This document shows, piece after piece, positions 1 through 9,388 of a stretch of 64,000 nucleotides of DNA. A model generated the notes under the pieces. That model was not told where the DNA came from and did no database searches. It saw only the letters and a program-made list of their open reading frames with translations. Origin of the DNA: Breoghania corrubedonensis (GTDB lineage Bacteria > Pseudomonadota > Alphaproteobacteria > Rhizobiales > Stappiaceae); contig NZ_QAYG01000001.1 in NCBI RefSeq assembly GCF_003053845.1, positions 1,246,078 to 1,310,077 of the forward strand. Reading direction: 5' to 3'. Made by a program: the position numbers and the translations under genes. Positions within the stretch are counted from its first letter, which is position 1. Every line of letters starts with the position of its first letter.

Positions 1-457
1 GGATCAGATAGCCGAAATAGGCATAGGCCAGCGCCAGAACGGAGATGGCGACCATGGTGCGCCCGATATAGGCGCGCGCCATGACCAGCACGATCACCAT
101 CGTGGCGACGAACAGCGCCTTGTCGACATCGTTGGCGATGGCGCCGCGCCGGATGATCTGGGTGTAGTTCTCGTAGAGATAGGGCCCGGGCAGCAACGCC
201 ACCACCGCCAGCACATAGCACAGGACGCGCAGGGGCGTGATGCGCGTGCCGGCCGCGATGACCAGCAGGCCGGCGGCAGCCATCAGCGAGAAGAACATCG
301 AGCGCAGCAGAAGCGCTGTCAGGCCGCCGAAATAGGAGGTGTAGAGCAGCATGGCCGTGACCGCGAGCCCGAGGGCCGAGATCACCAGGGCGACGGCCTT
401 CTTCTCCGCGCCACGGATATGGGCGGCGGGAAGCACCTGCGAGGCGAATTGTTCCAT
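1..457 (-). CDS. TRAP transporter fused permease (DctQM-like), N-terminal part, cut by window edge
   Basis: This reading frame starts at an ATG (457-455) and runs off the left edge of the window without a stop. About 152 residues are visible. They are strongly hydrophobic, with at least four membrane segments separated by short basic loops. The N-terminal stretch begins MEQFASQVLPAAHIRG. TAXI-type TRAP systems use one large permease in which the small (4TM) and large (12TM) subunits are fused, and this N-terminus fits that. The gene lies directly downstream of a TAXI solute-binding protein on the same strand, which supports the call more than the residues do. Role inferred: proton- or sodium-driven uptake of a carboxylate, perhaps an aromatic-acid breakdown product given the galB-galC genes upstream. 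Confidence 0.75.
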   Translation of the reverse strand, partial: MEQFASQVLPAAHIRGAEKKAVALVISALGLAVTAMLLYTSYFGGLTALLLRSMFFSLMAAAGLLVIAAGTRITPLRVLCYVLAVVALLPGPYLYENYTQIIRRGAIANDVDKALFVATMVIVLVMARAYIGRTMVAISVLALAYAYFGYLI

Positions 458-586
458 GTGAGCTCCGCTCGACAAGACGACACGCGGAGGGAATCAGCCG
501 TCGAAATCAGCTCTCCGCTTTCAATGGACTGAGTGCCGGCCGGTTCCGACAGGGAGATGTCCGCGTGTTCCGAGAGCCATCGTCAT

Positions 587-617
587 GGACCCCTCTCCCA
601 CAAGGGGAGCGGGGTCC
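587..617. other. Intergenic hairpin between TAXI binding protein and permease
   Basis: GGACCCC (587-593) pairs with GGGGTCC (611-617), and the inner CTCCC (595-599) pairs with GGGAG (605-609) around one T/C mismatch. The strong stem-loop sits in the 212-bp gap between the binding-protein stop and the permease start. No T-run follows on the minus strand. Such hairpins often protect or attenuate mRNA so that more binding protein than permease is made; that role is inferred. Confidence 0.5.
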
Positions 618-669
618 AAGCGGCAGGCGCACGGATCAATCCCTGTTCGGGAGCCGGAAAGGCTCCGCG

Positions 670-1596
670 CTACTTCGCGACTTCGTCGAAGTAGCGCTTG
701 GCGCCCGGGTGCAGCGCGATCGGGGTTTTCGGGCCCTTCTTGAGCGAGATCAGCTTCGCCATGGGATGGACGGCACCCAGTTCCTTCAGGTTGTCGAACA
801 GCGTCTTGGTGACATTGTAGACGAGGTTCTCGTCCGCATCGGCTGCCGTGAACAGGATCGCCGGGTCGGCGAGCTGCGGGGTGTCTCCGTCCTCGCCGCG
901 ATAGGTGCCGCCGGGCAGCGTATCGACCGCGTAGAAGGGATAGTCCTTCAGGAGCTGGGCGATCTTGGCTTCGTCAACAGGCACGAAAGTGACGTCCTCT
1001 GAGGTCGCCAGCTCGATCAGGGCCGAGGCCGGGATGCCGGCCAGCACCATGGTCGCGTCCAGGTTGCCGTCCTTCATGGCATTGGTCGCTTCCGAATAGG
1101 AAAGGTACTGGATGTTGGATTCGTTATAGGCGCCATAGGCCTTGAGCAGGCGTTCGGCGATAACGGAAGAGTTCGAGCCCGGAGGGCCGACGGAGATGCG
1201 CTTGTCCTTCAAATCGGCGATCGACGTGACGTTCGCATCCTTCAGTGCCGCGATCTGCAGCATCGCCGGATAGAGATAGGCGATTGCCGCGACGTTCTGC
1301 TTCTCCTCGAACGGATCCTCGCCATTGGCGCCCGCATAGAGCACGGAAGCCGAAGAGAACCCCATCGTCATCTCGCCCATGGAGACGCGGCGGATATTCT
1401 CGATGGAGGCGCCGGTCACCTCGGCCTTGGCCGTTATGCCGTCGGCATGCTTGTTGATGACGTCGGCCATCCCTGCGCCCACGGCGTAGAACACGCCGCC
1501 GGTGCCGCCGGTGCCGATGGCCACGCGTTCGGCAGCCTGGGCGGCGCCGACGGCAAGGCCGGCGGCCATGAGCGTAGTCAGAATGAGTTTCTTCAT
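670..1596 (-). CDS. TAXI family TRAP transporter solute-binding protein
   Basis: Periplasmic receptor of a TRAP-type secondary transporter, 308 aa, about the usual length. An N-terminal signal peptide is clear (MKKLILTTLMAAGLAVGAAQAAE, cleavage after AQA near residue 21). The mature protein starts with the TAXI hallmark IGTGGTGGVFYAVGAGMADVI (about residues 27-47) and carries a second conserved stretch, ISVGPPGSNSSVIAERLL, near residue 135. The next gene downstream on the same strand is the fused permease, 212 bp away across a stable hairpin. The upstream genes galC and galB suggest the ligand may be an aromatic acid or a ring-cleavage dicarboxylate. TAXI ligands are mostly unknown, so the substrate is inference. 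Confidence 0.9.
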   Translation of the reverse strand: MKKLILTTLMAAGLAVGAAQAAERVAIGTGGTGGVFYAVGAGMADVINKHADGITAKAEVTGASIENIRRVSMGEMTMGFSSASVLYAGANGEDPFEEKQNVAAIAYLYPAMLQIAALKDANVTSIADLKDKRISVGPPGSNSSVIAERLLKAYGAYNESNIQYLSYSEATNAMKDGNLDATMVLAGIPASALIELATSEDVTFVPVDEAKIAQLLKDYPFYAVDTLPGGTYRGEDGDTPQLADPAILFTAADADENLVYNVTKTLFDNLKELGAVHPMAKLISLKKGPKTPIALHPGAKRYFDEVAK

Positions 1597-1844
1597 GGGT
1601 CAGATACCTCCCGGTTCTAATGCTTTTCTCGACGGAAGACCCCGAAGGGGCCCTATATGGCGCTGGCGGCGCGCCTCCCGTATTCCGTCATGGTACCCCG
1701 CGATACGGCGGGGCATTCGGTGGCCACCGGCCATTCCGGCCGGTCATCTTGCCGCAATCGCCATCTTGCAGGCATTGTCAGTCCCGACGAGGCGGCGAAA
1801 CGACACAATTGCGGCCATTGCGTGGTGCGCGATCGCATCGGGCC

Positions 1845-2543
1845 TCAGATGTATTTCAGCCCCTTCTGGGCGAGGCGTTCGCGCATGTTGTAGATGTCGA
1901 GGCCGAGTTCGCCGGAGGCCAGTCGCTCGCGCTTGGAGGTTTCGTTCACCTCGCGTGCCTGCGCCTTTTCCAGCGCCAGCGTCGCGTGTTCGCGCGCCAC
2001 GACGCAGACACCGTCATCGTCGGCGATGATCACGTCGCCGGGATTGATGCCGGCGCCGGCACACACGATCGGCACGTTGACCGAACCCAGCGTCTCCTTG
2101 ACGGTGCCTTGCGCGAAGACCGCGCTCGACCAGACCGGGAACCCCATTTCGGTCAGATCCCGGACATCGCGCACGCCGGCATCGATGATGAGGCCGCGCA
2201 CGCCGCGACTTGCCAGCGACGTGGCGAGCAGGTCGCCGAAATAACCGGCATTGGACGGCGAGGTCGGCGCGACGACGAGGATGTCGCCGGGCTTGCACTG
2301 CTCCACGGCGACATGGATCATCCAGTTGTCGGCGGGGGGAATGGAGACCGTTACCGCAGAACCTGCGATGCGCGCACCCGAATAGATCGGCCTGAGACGC
2401 GTATCGAGAAGGCCGACACGGCCCTGCGCCTCGTGAACGGTCGCCACGCCGCATTTGGCAAGCCCGTCGATGACAGCGGTATTGGCGCGCTCGATCTCCC
2501 GGACGACGACATGTTCGCCGGGAGCGGGTCGATAGATCGCCAT
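1845..2543 (-). CDS. galC: 4-carboxy-4-hydroxy-2-oxoadipate aldolase (GalC/LigK, RraA fold)
   Basis: Class II aldolase of the protocatechuate 4,5-cleavage and gallate routes. It splits 4-carboxy-4-hydroxy-2-oxoadipate into oxaloacetate and pyruvate. At 232 aa it matches GalC/LigK length. The RraA-fold metal and substrate region is intact: [10 protein letters not shown] (about 118-127), then [20 protein letters not shown], and the DDDGVCVV stretch that follows. The C-terminal segment [19 protein letters not shown] is characteristic of the LigK/GalC branch rather than of RNase E inhibitor RraA. The start lies 4 bp after the galB stop, so the two are probably co-transcribed. The gallate dioxygenase and the tautomerase GalD are not in the window. 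Confidence 0.9.
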   Translation of the reverse strand: MAIYRPAPGEHVVVREIERANTAVIDGLAKCGVATVHEAQGRVGLLDTRLRPIYSGARIAGSAVTVSIPPADNWMIHVAVEQCKPGDILVVAPTSPSNAGYFGDLLATSLASRGVRGLIIDAGVRDVRDLTEMGFPVWSSAVFAQGTVKETLGSVNVPIVCAGAGINPGDVIIADDDGVCVVAREHATLALEKAQAREVNETSKRERLASGELGLDIYNMRERLAQKGLKYI

Positions 2544-2547
2544 GGTC

Positions 2548-3300
2548 CTACAGCTCCGATATCATGCGCGGGAAGATCGACTGGTAGCCTTCGCCATACT
2601 CGACGTTCTTGCCACCGGCCTGACCGCCAGAGTTGCGCTTGGCCTGTACGCCACGCTGCTTGCCGACGCGGGTGTAGTATTCCCACAGGTGCTCCTGGCC
2701 CTGCATGCACTGGATGGCGGCGTACTTCCTGTCCCACACTTCGGAGATGTCGAGGAGCACGTCCGGCTTCCAGCCGCACTGTTCGGTCTGATGGGGCTCG
2801 AACAGATAGACTTGCGGGGCTCCCAGGATCTTTTCGCCCGGGTTATGGCCCCAGGCTTGCGCGATCATCCGGCACTCGATCGTCATGCGCGTGGCGGCGG
2901 GATGGTCGGTATTGTACGGATCTTCAAGGGAATGGGAGAGGATGAACTTCGGCTGGACCTTGCGCATCACGTCGACGAGCCGGAACTTGGCGTCCTCGGT
3001 GATGCCGAGCGGATAGTCGCCGATGTCGAAGAACTGGATGTCGGCGGCGCCAAGCGCGGAGGCCGCGGCTTCCGCTTCCTTGCGGCGCTCGCTCTTGACG
3101 TGCTCCATCGTGCAGCCGTCCTTCTTCCACAGCTTCGCGCTTTCGCCGCGCTCGCCATAGGACAGGCAGACGATCGTGACGTCATAGCCCTTCCTGGCAT
3201 GCAGCGCGATGGCGCCGCCGGCGCGCCAGACGAAATCAGCGGAATGAGCACTGACGACGAGAGCCGTCGGCCGGGTGCTTGTGGAATTTTGTTCGCTCAC
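2548..3300 (-). CDS. galB: 4-oxalomesaconate hydratase (GalB-type, PIG-L fold)
   Basis: A PIG-L/LmbE-fold zinc protein. In Pseudomonas putida GalB this fold acts as 4-oxalomesaconate hydratase, producing the substrate of GalC. I chose the GTG at 3300 because AGGAAGG precedes it at good spacing and it gives 250 aa, close to GalB. A longer frame reaches 3552 but would run into the divergent LysR gene. The zinc motif is recognisable: [13 protein letters not shown] near the N-terminus (the AHxDD equivalent, here AHSAD) and [16 protein letters not shown] in the middle. Pairing with galC, 4 bp downstream, makes hydratase much more likely than a generic deacetylase. Confidence 0.85.
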   Translation of the reverse strand: MSEQNSTSTRPTALVVSAHSADFVWRAGGAIALHARKGYDVTIVCLSYGERGESAKLWKKDGCTMEHVKSERRKEAEAAASALGAADIQFFDIGDYPLGITEDAKFRLVDVMRKVQPKFILSHSLEDPYNTDHPAATRMTIECRMIAQAWGHNPGEKILGAPQVYLFEPHQTEQCGWKPDVLLDISEVWDRKYAAIQCMQGQEHLWEYYTRVGKQRGVQAKRNSGGQAGGKNVEYGEGYQSIFPRMISEL

Positions 3301-3532
3301 TCGGGGCGTTCCTTCCTGAGTTTCCTCACGGGCCGTCGCTATGGTCGATGGACGGTTCCGTTTCCTTTCGGCAGGCGCCGGTCGCGGTCTTGCCCGCGAG
3401 CCTCTCCAGCATCCCGCACAGAGGCATGGACCATGTGCCAACACGCCGCGGCGAGCCAGTCCGAATCGCCTCGAACTCGATAAGTTTTTCCTATAGGGTC
3501 CACCAGGAACCTCCTTCCTCAGGAGCAGGCAC

Positions 3533-4729
3533 TTGGCAGAACTGCCTAACATTCATCACTTGCGCGCCTTCGCGCTGGCCGCCCGGCTGAACTCCGTACA
3601 CCGGGCCGCGGCGGCTGCGCACCTGTCCCAGCCCGCCGTGACACAGGCGCTGGCCCGGCTGGAAAAACGCTATGAATGCCGCTTCTTCGAGCGCCGCTCC
3701 ACGGGCGTCTATCCTACGGAGCTTGGCGAGATCATGCTGGCGCGCGTGGAACGGGCGCTGGAGCTGATAACGGACGCGGCCCGCCGGCTTTCCGAAAGCG
3801 CCAGGCGCACCTCCCAGACGAAGGGCGGCGGTGTCGACCGGCTGGCGACCACGGCACAGCTTCGCGCGCTCGTCGCCATCGCGCGTTCGGGAGGTTATTC
3901 GGCCGCCGCGCGATCGCTGGGGCTCGCCCAACCTTCGGTCCACCGCGCCGCACGCGACCTGGAGCGACTGGTCGGCGTTCCGCTTTTCGAGCGCATCAGC
4001 CAGGGCGTGGCGCTGACACCGCAAGGACGCATGCTGGCACTCAGGGCCGCGCTCGCCTTTCGCGAGATCGAGGCGGCGACCGACGATCTGGAGGAGGCCA
4101 AGGGCCTGGTGCGCGGCCGCCTCGTGATCGGCACGCTGCCGCTCATCCGCACCGAAATCCTTCCCGAAGCGGTGATCGCTCTTTCGCAACGCTATCCGCA
4201 GGCCTCCATCCGCATAGATGACGGGTCCTATGCAAGCCAGCTCCACGCGCTTCACATGGGCGAGATCGATCTGCTGATCGGCGCGTTGCGCCAGCCGCCC
4301 CCGGCAGATGACCTTGAGGAACGCGAGCTTTTCACGGATACGCTGTCGGTGATCGCCCGCGCCGGCCATCCGCTGGCCGGTAAGGACCGGGTGACGCGCG
4401 AAGATCTGCTGCGCTTTCCCTGGATCGTGCCGCGACCGGAGACACCGACGCGCGCCCATTTCGAGGCGCTGATCGGATCGCGCTTCATGACGGGGCTGAT
4501 CGAAACGTCATCTCTGGTAGCCCTGCGCGGCATGCTCTTGAAGAGCGACCGGCTCACGCTGCTGTCGCGCCGCCAGATCACCTACGAGGAGCGCTCCGGG
4601 CTGCTGAAGGCGCTGCCCGTCGAACTCGGCGATCGCCCCCGCCCCATCGGCATCACGTTGCGCTCCAACTGGCGCCCGACCGGTCTGCAGACCGCATTCC
4701 TGGAGATCCTGCGCGAAAAGGCGAAATAG
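3533..4729 (+). CDS. LysR-type regulator with two N-terminal HTH domains (GalR-like)
   Basis: 398 aa, about 90 longer than a normal LysR regulator. The extra length is a second LysR-type winged helix-turn-helix: HTH1 covers about residues 5-65 (AHLSQPAVTQALARLEKR) and HTH2 about 104-163 (LGLAQPSVHRAARDLERL). The periplasmic-binding-like effector domain follows (about 190-395). The start is a TTG with AGGAG seven bases upstream; no better start keeps the whole first HTH. It is divergent from galB with about 230 bp between, the classical layout for a LysR activator of the adjacent catabolic genes. Control of galBC and the TRAP genes is inferred from position. Confidence 0.85.
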   Translation: MAELPNIHHLRAFALAARLNSVHRAAAAAHLSQPAVTQALARLEKRYECRFFERRSTGVYPTELGEIMLARVERALELITDAARRLSESARRTSQTKGGGVDRLATTAQLRALVAIARSGGYSAAARSLGLAQPSVHRAARDLERLVGVPLFERISQGVALTPQGRMLALRAALAFREIEAATDDLEEAKGLVRGRLVIGTLPLIRTEILPEAVIALSQRYPQASIRIDDGSYASQLHALHMGEIDLLIGALRQPPPADDLEERELFTDTLSVIARAGHPLAGKDRVTREDLLRFPWIVPRPETPTRAHFEALIGSRFMTGLIETSSLVALRGMLLKSDRLTLLSRRQITYEERSGLLKALPVELGDRPRPIGITLRSNWRPTGLQTAFLEILREKAK

Positions 4730-4853
4730 GCCGGGGCATGGAGTGCGCGGAGCTTCCGCAGCGGCGAACCGGCCCGATCGTTGCGCCTTCCGCTTTGCCC
4801 CGGCGTCCCCCACCTGCTATATCGCGCGGCAACAAGAATGATGTGGAGCCGCT

Positions 4854-5660
4854 ATGTCTGATATGCGTCTAGTCGTCGTCGGCGCCGGCGGGCGGATGGG
4901 CCGCCAGCTCGTGCAGGCCATCACCGAAATGTCCGGCGTCACCGTGTGCGCCGCGATCGAGCGCGAGGGCTCGAAGTTCCTCGGGCAGGATGCGGGAACG
5001 CTCGCGGGTGTCGGGGAACTCGGCGTTCCACTCACCGACGATCCGCTCGCCGCTTTCGTCAAGGCGGAGGGCGTGCTCGATTTCACCCGCCCCGACGCCA
5101 CCGTCGGTTTTGCCGAACTCACCGCCCAGGCCCGCATCGTCCATGTCATCGGCACGACCGGCTTCGACGCCGCGCACGAGGCGAAGATCGAGGCCGCCGC
5201 CCGCCATGCGCGCATCGTCAAGTCGGGCAATATGAGCCTTGGCGTGAACCTTCTGGCGGAACTGGTGCGCAGCGCCGCCCGGGCGCTCGACGAGGACTTC
5301 GACATCGAGATCGTCGAGATGCATCACCGCCACAAGGTGGACGCGCCATCGGGCACCGCGCTGCTGCTGGGGGAGGCGGCGGCCGGGGGCCGGGAGATCG
5401 ATCTCAAGGCCCGCTCGGTGCGGGTGCGCGACGGCCATACCGGCGAACGCCCCGTCGGCGATATCGGCTTCGCATCCTTGCGCGGCGGTTCGGTGGTGGG
5501 CGATCACACGGTGATCCTCGCCGGCGAGGGCGAACGGATCGAGCTGACGCACAAGGCGCAGGACCGCGCCATCTTCGCACGCGGCGCGGTGAAGGCCGCC
5601 CTGTGGGCCCGCCGGCAGAAGCCGGGTCTTTATTCGATGGTCGACGTTCTCGGCCTGTAA
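4854..5660 (+). CDS. dapB: 4-hydroxy-tetrahydrodipicolinate reductase
   Basis: Reduces 4-hydroxy-tetrahydrodipicolinate with NAD(P)H in the diaminopimelate/lysine pathway. It has the usual 268 aa. The Rossmann motif [12 protein letters not shown] is at the N-terminus (about 7-18), GTTGF lies near 103, and the catalytic/substrate loop is present as [20 protein letters not shown] (about 154-173), with the His-His and Lys that define the family. The ATG is preceded by GGAG. gpmA follows 47 bp downstream on the same strand, so they may share a transcript. The 124 bp upstream, after the LysR gene, shows nothing distinctive. Confidence 0.97.
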   Translation: MSDMRLVVVGAGGRMGRQLVQAITEMSGVTVCAAIEREGSKFLGQDAGTLAGVGELGVPLTDDPLAAFVKAEGVLDFTRPDATVGFAELTAQARIVHVIGTTGFDAAHEAKIEAAARHARIVKSGNMSLGVNLLAELVRSAARALDEDFDIEIVEMHHRHKVDAPSGTALLLGEAAAGGREIDLKARSVRVRDGHTGERPVGDIGFASLRGGSVVGDHTVILAGEGERIELTHKAQDRAIFARGAVKAALWARRQKPGLYSMVDVLGL

Positions 5661-5707
5661 GCGCGTCTGATACGCCCCTTTCGGTACGACCCAATTCGGA
5701 GCGAGTG

Positions 5708-6328
5708 ATGGAACGTCTTTTGGTACTGGTCCGCCACGGCCAGAGCGAGTGGAACCTGAAAAACCTCTTTACCGGCTGGAAGGATCCCGACCTGACGAAG
5801 CAGGGCGTGGATGAGGCGGTCGCCGCCGGCAAAAAGCTCAAGGAGATGGGGCTCACGTTCGATATCGCCTTCACCTCCGTGCTCACGCGGGCCCAGCACA
5901 CCGAGGCGCTGATCCTGGAACAGCTCGGCCAGACGGGCCTTGAGAGCATCCGCGATCAGGCGCTGAACGAGCGCGACTATGGCGATCTGACCGGCCTCAA
6001 CAAGGATGACGCGCGCAAGAAGTGGGGCGACGAGCAGGTCCATACCTGGCGCCGGTCCTACGACGTGCCGCCGCCGGGCGGCGAGAGCCTGAAAATGACG
6101 GCGGAACGCGTGCTTCCCTATTTCGAGGACCGGATCATGCCGGTGGTTATGAAGGGCCAGCGGGTTCTGGTCACCGCCCACGGCAATTCGCTGCGCGCCC
6201 TGATCATGAAGCTGGAAGGGCTTACGCCGGAAGAGATCCTGAAGCGCGAATTGGGCACCGGCGTACCGATCGTCTACCGCTTCAACGAAGACGGCTCTGT
6301 CGCAAGCGTGAAGGATCTCGCCGACTGA
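5708..6328 (+). CDS. gpmA: 2,3-bisphosphoglycerate-dependent phosphoglycerate mutase
   Basis: Interconverts 3- and 2-phosphoglycerate in central carbon metabolism. The phosphohistidine motif [10 protein letters not shown] sits at residues 7-16. [11 protein letters not shown] and a second histidine in [11 protein letters not shown] complete the active site. At 206 aa it belongs to the short alphaproteobacterial form. A longer in-frame run upstream is an antisense-like extension through dapB. The ATG at 5708 has GGAGCGAG just before it. The gene ends 92 bp from the convergent HIT gene, with a strong hairpin between them. Confidence 0.97.
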   Translation: MERLLVLVRHGQSEWNLKNLFTGWKDPDLTKQGVDEAVAAGKKLKEMGLTFDIAFTSVLTRAQHTEALILEQLGQTGLESIRDQALNERDYGDLTGLNKDDARKKWGDEQVHTWRRSYDVPPPGGESLKMTAERVLPYFEDRIMPVVMKGQRVLVTAHGNSLRALIMKLEGLTPEEILKRELGTGVPIVYRFNEDGSVASVKDLAD

Positions 6329-6392
6329 GGCAGATGGCGCCAACGGCCGTGCGCGCGATCGCCGGATCCGGCCCGCGGCCAAGCGGCAAGAA

Positions 6393-6413
6393 GGCCCGGC
6401 GGAGCGCCGGGCC
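6393..6413. terminator. Hairpin between convergent gpmA and HIT genes
   Basis: GGCCCGGCG (6393-6401) pairs perfectly with CGCCGGGCC (6405-6413) around a GAG loop. It lies between the stops of two convergent genes, so it could serve both. There is no T-run on either side, so it is not a textbook intrinsic terminator; the role comes from position. Confidence 0.5.
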
Positions 6414-6419
6414 GCACCC

Positions 6420-6842
6420 TCAGCGTGAGCGCACGCGCAGGCGTTCGATGAGATCGCCGCACATGCGCTCGCCCGCCTCGCTCGTGTAGGGCACCCTCTC
6501 CCCCGCACCCCAGACCGGACCGTCCCACGCCGCGTCGTTCTCGAAGCGAGCGACGACATGGATGTGGAGCTGGCGCACCACATTGCCCAGCGCGCCGACA
6601 TTGAGCTTGTCGCAGTCGGTCGCAAGCTGGAGCACCTTCGAGGCGTGCGCGATCTCTTCCATCAGCAGCGTGCGTTCGCCGGCCTCCAGATCCGTCAACT
6701 CCTCCAGATCCGCCTTGCGCGGTATCAGCACCAGCCAGGGGAAACGCGCATCGTTCATCAGCCGCACATGGGAGAGCGGCATGTCGGTGAGGCTGAGGCT
6801 GTCGGCTTCGAGACGCGGGTCGAGAGAAAAAGCGTCACTCAT
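6420..6842 (-). CDS. HIT domain protein (diadenosine-polyphosphate hydrolase-like)
   Basis: Small nucleotide hydrolase of the histidine-triad superfamily, 140 aa. The motif near the middle reads RQLHIHVVARF: two of the three triad histidines are visible and the third position is a valine. This is normal for the branch typified by HVHVIAR, which is usually annotated as Ap4A hydrolase-like. The ATG at 6842 starts MSDAFSLDPRL. An in-frame start 24 codons upstream would translate through the 14-bp tandem repeat and looks artificial. The substrate is unproven. Confidence 0.85.
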   Translation of the reverse strand: MSDAFSLDPRLEADSLSLTDMPLSHVRLMNDARFPWLVLIPRKADLEELTDLEAGERTLLMEEIAHASKVLQLATDCDKLNVGALGNVVRQLHIHVVARFENDAAWDGPVWGAGERVPYTSEAGERMCGDLIERLRVRSR

Positions 6843-6850
6843 GTTCAATC

Positions 6851-6906
6851 CATATCGTGGCGGCCATATCGTGGCGGCCATGTCGTGGTGGCCATGTCGT
6901 GGTGGC
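6851..6906. repeat. 14-bp tandem repeat, four copies, upstream of HIT gene
   Basis: Two copies of CATATCGTGGCGGC (6851-6878) are followed by two of CATGTCGTGGTGGC (6879-6906), head to tail. The array lies immediately upstream of the HIT start codon on the minus strand. Fourteen is not a multiple of three, so this is not a protein repeat. Copy number could vary by slippage. Confidence 0.9.
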
Positions 6907-7095
6907 CATTTCATGTGAGTTCAAGACTTCGGCGACCTGAACGGGCTGGAAGCGGCCTGCGGGCGGCGTATTGACGCCATTCTGGCCGATCGAAGCGATT
7001 CGTGGCGAGCGGAATAAGTGCGAGATTGTGACACGGCGCCGCATGAGTGGTGGCGCGCCCGTTGTTCTTTCGTGTTCTTATCCGCGCTTCCCCCC

Positions 7096-7126
7096 TTGCC
7101 AATCCCCACCCCGATCCTGATATAAC
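7096..7126 (+). promoter_or_regulatory. Probable sigma-70 promoter of the SRP RNA gene
   Basis: TTGCCA (7096-7101) can serve as -35 and TATAAC (7121-7126) as -10, with a 19-bp gap; an alternative GATATA gives 17 bp. The RNA 5' end would fall six to seven bases later, at the base of the SRP RNA stem. Position and match are good but unproven. Confidence 0.5.
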
Positions 7127-7130
7127 GGGT

Positions 7131-7232
7131 TCGGGAGGTTGGCAGTGGACGCGCCACTCGCCAACCGGGTCAGGTCCGGAAGGAAGCAGCCCCAACGAGT
7201 CTCGGCACGGGTCACCGTGTCCAACCTCCCAC
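7131..7232 (+). ncRNA. ffs: Signal recognition particle RNA (small bacterial type, 4.5S)
   Basis: The conserved SRP core GGTCAGGTCCGGAAGGAAGC is present at 7168-7187, followed by the matching strand of helix 8. The 5' strand GGGAGGTTGG (7133-7142) pairs with CCAACCTCCC (7221-7230), closing a hairpin of about 100 nt. It lies directly upstream of dnaX, the standard alphaproteobacterial position. The RNA binds Ffh and targets nascent membrane proteins to FtsY. The exact ends are uncertain by a few bases. Confidence 0.97.
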
Positions 7233-7365
7233 CTCTCGCCCCGCGATTGCCGCCGGACCTTTCGACCGGCACGGCGCGCGGGCTTTACGTTTCTCCGCAC
7301 GGCGCGCGATCGCTTGCAAAGCCGGCCGCAGCAGCCACGCGGCCAGGATGAAGGCGTGAGGCCAG

Positions 7366-9324
7366 GTGGACGGCACTCTCTCCAGCGACACGGAAAATCC
7401 CGCCGGCGGATCGGTCCCGACCGATGGCGAGGCGCCTGCGGTCGGCGGCGCCTATCGCGTGCTCGCGCGCAAGTACCGTCCCAGCAATTTCGACGATCTC
7501 ATCGGCCAGGAGCCGATGGTGCGCACGCTGTCGAACGCCTTCGACACCGGCCGCATCGCGCAGGGCTGGATCCTGACCGGTGTGCGCGGGGTCGGCAAGA
7601 CGACGACGGCGCGCATTCTGGCGCGCGCGCTGAATTTCGAGATCCCCGGCGAGATCGACAAGCCGACCATCCATCTCGACCGCCTCGGCACCCACTGCCA
7701 GGCGATCATGGAAGGCCGTCATGTCGACGTGATCGAGATGGACGCCGCCTCGCACACCGGCATCGCCGATATTCGAGAGATAACGGACGCCGCGCGCTAT
7801 CGCCCCGTTTCCGCGCGCTACAAGGTCTACATCATCGATGAGGTGCACATGCTGTCGAACGCGGCCTTCAACGGGCTGCTGAAGACGCTCGAGGAGCCGC
7901 CGGAGCATGTGAAGTTCATCTTCGCCACCACCGAAATCCGGAAAGTTCCGGTGACCGTGCTATCGCGCTGCCAGCGTTTCGATCTGCGCCGTATTGAGGC
8001 GGGGACCCTGGTCGCGCATCTCAGGCGCATTTCGGATGCGGAAAAGGTCGAGATCGAGGACGAGGCGCTGGCGCTGATCGCACGGGCGGCCGAGGGCTCG
8101 GTGCGCGACGCGCTTTCGCTGCTCGATCAGGCGATGGCGCATGGCGACGGCAAGATTACCGCCGAGGATCTGCGGTCCATGCTGGGTCTCGCCGACCGGG
8201 CCCGCGTCATCGATCTGTTCGAGCGCGCCATGAAGGGCGATGCGGCCGGGGCCCTGTCGGAGCTGCGCGCGCAATACGATATCGGCGCCGATCCGGGCGT
8301 GGTGCTGACCGATCTCGCCGACTTCGTTCACCTGGTCACACGGCTGAAGATCGTGCCGGATGCCGGCGACGACGCCTCGGTCACCGAAATGGAGCGCCAG
8401 CGCGGACAGGGGTTCGCGCGCGATCTTTCGATGCGGGTGCTGAACCGTGCCTGGCAGATGCTGCTGAAGGCGATCCCGGAAGTCCAGAACGCGCCCAAGC
8501 CGCTGGCCGCCGCCGACATGGCGCTGGTCAGGCTGTGCTATGCGGCCGACCTGCCGACCCCCGACGAGGCGCTGCGGCGGCTGACCGAAGACGGCGGGCA
8601 GGGCGGCGCGATACCGGGCGGCAATGGGCCGGCGGGGGGGACCCAGGGCGGGCCGATCGCGCAGGGCGGCGGTTCCGTTTCCGCGCAAGGCTCCCAAAGC
8701 ATGCCGGCATCCGGGCCCACATCCGGACCTCGCCTTCACGCCGTCGCCGGCGGCCGGTCGGCGGTGAAGGCCGAGCCCGAGGCCTACGGGCATTCAGAGA
8801 TCGCGCCCCGGCCCGACCCCGCACCGCCGCCTCCCGCCGAAAAGCCGGCCCATGCGGGGGAAAGGCTCACCAGCCTGGAGGATGTCGCCGCACTTTGTGC
8901 GCGCAACCGCGAGTTGACGCTGAAATTCGCCGTGGAACGGCAGATGCGGCTGGTGAAGTTCGAACAGGGCCGCATCGAGGTCGTGATCGACGAGGGCGCG
9001 CAGGCCGATGCCGCCGGCCGTCTCGGCCACAGGCTGGGCGAGTGGACGGGCGACCGCTGGATGGTCGTGGTCGTGCGCGGCGAGGCGGGACCCACGATCT
9101 ACGAGGAACGCCAGGCCGAGCAGGCGAAGATCGTCTCCGACGCCATGGCCGATCCGGCGGTCAACGCCGTACTGGAGGCGTTTCCCGGTGCCAAGGTCGT
9201 CGATGTGCGGGTTCTGGAGAGCGAGGAGCCGGCCGAAGAGGCGGTGCCCCTGCCCGACGAGGAACTTGGCGACGATGGCGATGGCGAGACCGACGCCGGT
9301 ACAGGGCCCGCCACTGACGGTTGA
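7366..9324 (+). CDS. dnaX: DNA polymerase III subunits gamma and tau
   Basis: Clamp-loader ATPase, 652 aa. After a 27-residue leader come the AAA+ motifs: [16 protein letters not shown], Walker [14 protein letters not shown] (about 73-85), Walker B IIDEVHML, and sensor-1 [13 protein letters not shown] Gly/Pro/Gln-rich linker (about 410-500) separates the clamp-loader part from the C-terminal tau region that binds polymerase alpha and helicase. Only one cysteine ([12 protein letters not shown]) remains of the four that bind zinc in E. coli DnaX. The start is GTG. I see no obvious slippery A-run for a frameshifted gamma product. It sits between the SRP RNA and ybaB-recR. Confidence 0.97.
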   Translation: MDGTLSSDTENPAGGSVPTDGEAPAVGGAYRVLARKYRPSNFDDLIGQEPMVRTLSNAFDTGRIAQGWILTGVRGVGKTTTARILARALNFEIPGEIDKPTIHLDRLGTHCQAIMEGRHVDVIEMDAASHTGIADIREITDAARYRPVSARYKVYIIDEVHMLSNAAFNGLLKTLEEPPEHVKFIFATTEIRKVPVTVLSRCQRFDLRRIEAGTLVAHLRRISDAEKVEIEDEALALIARAAEGSVRDALSLLDQAMAHGDGKITAEDLRSMLGLADRARVIDLFERAMKGDAAGALSELRAQYDIGADPGVVLTDLADFVHLVTRLKIVPDAGDDASVTEMERQRGQGFARDLSMRVLNRAWQMLLKAIPEVQNAPKPLAAADMALVRLCYAADLPTPDEALRRLTEDGGQGGAIPGGNGPAGGTQGGPIAQGGGSVSAQGSQSMPASGPTSGPRLHAVAGGRSAVKAEPEAYGHSEIAPRPDPAPPPPAEKPAHAGERLTSLEDVAALCARNRELTLKFAVERQMRLVKFEQGRIEVVIDEGAQADAAGRLGHRLGEWTGDRWMVVVVRGEAGPTIYEERQAEQAKIVSDAMADPAVNAVLEAFPGAKVVDVRVLESEEPAEEAVPLPDEELGDDGDGETDAGTGPATDG

Positions 9325-9388
9325 GCCCGCCGGCGCTCGGACGCCGGCCCATTCAGCAGACGATCAGGCAAGCAGAAGGTTTGGGACC

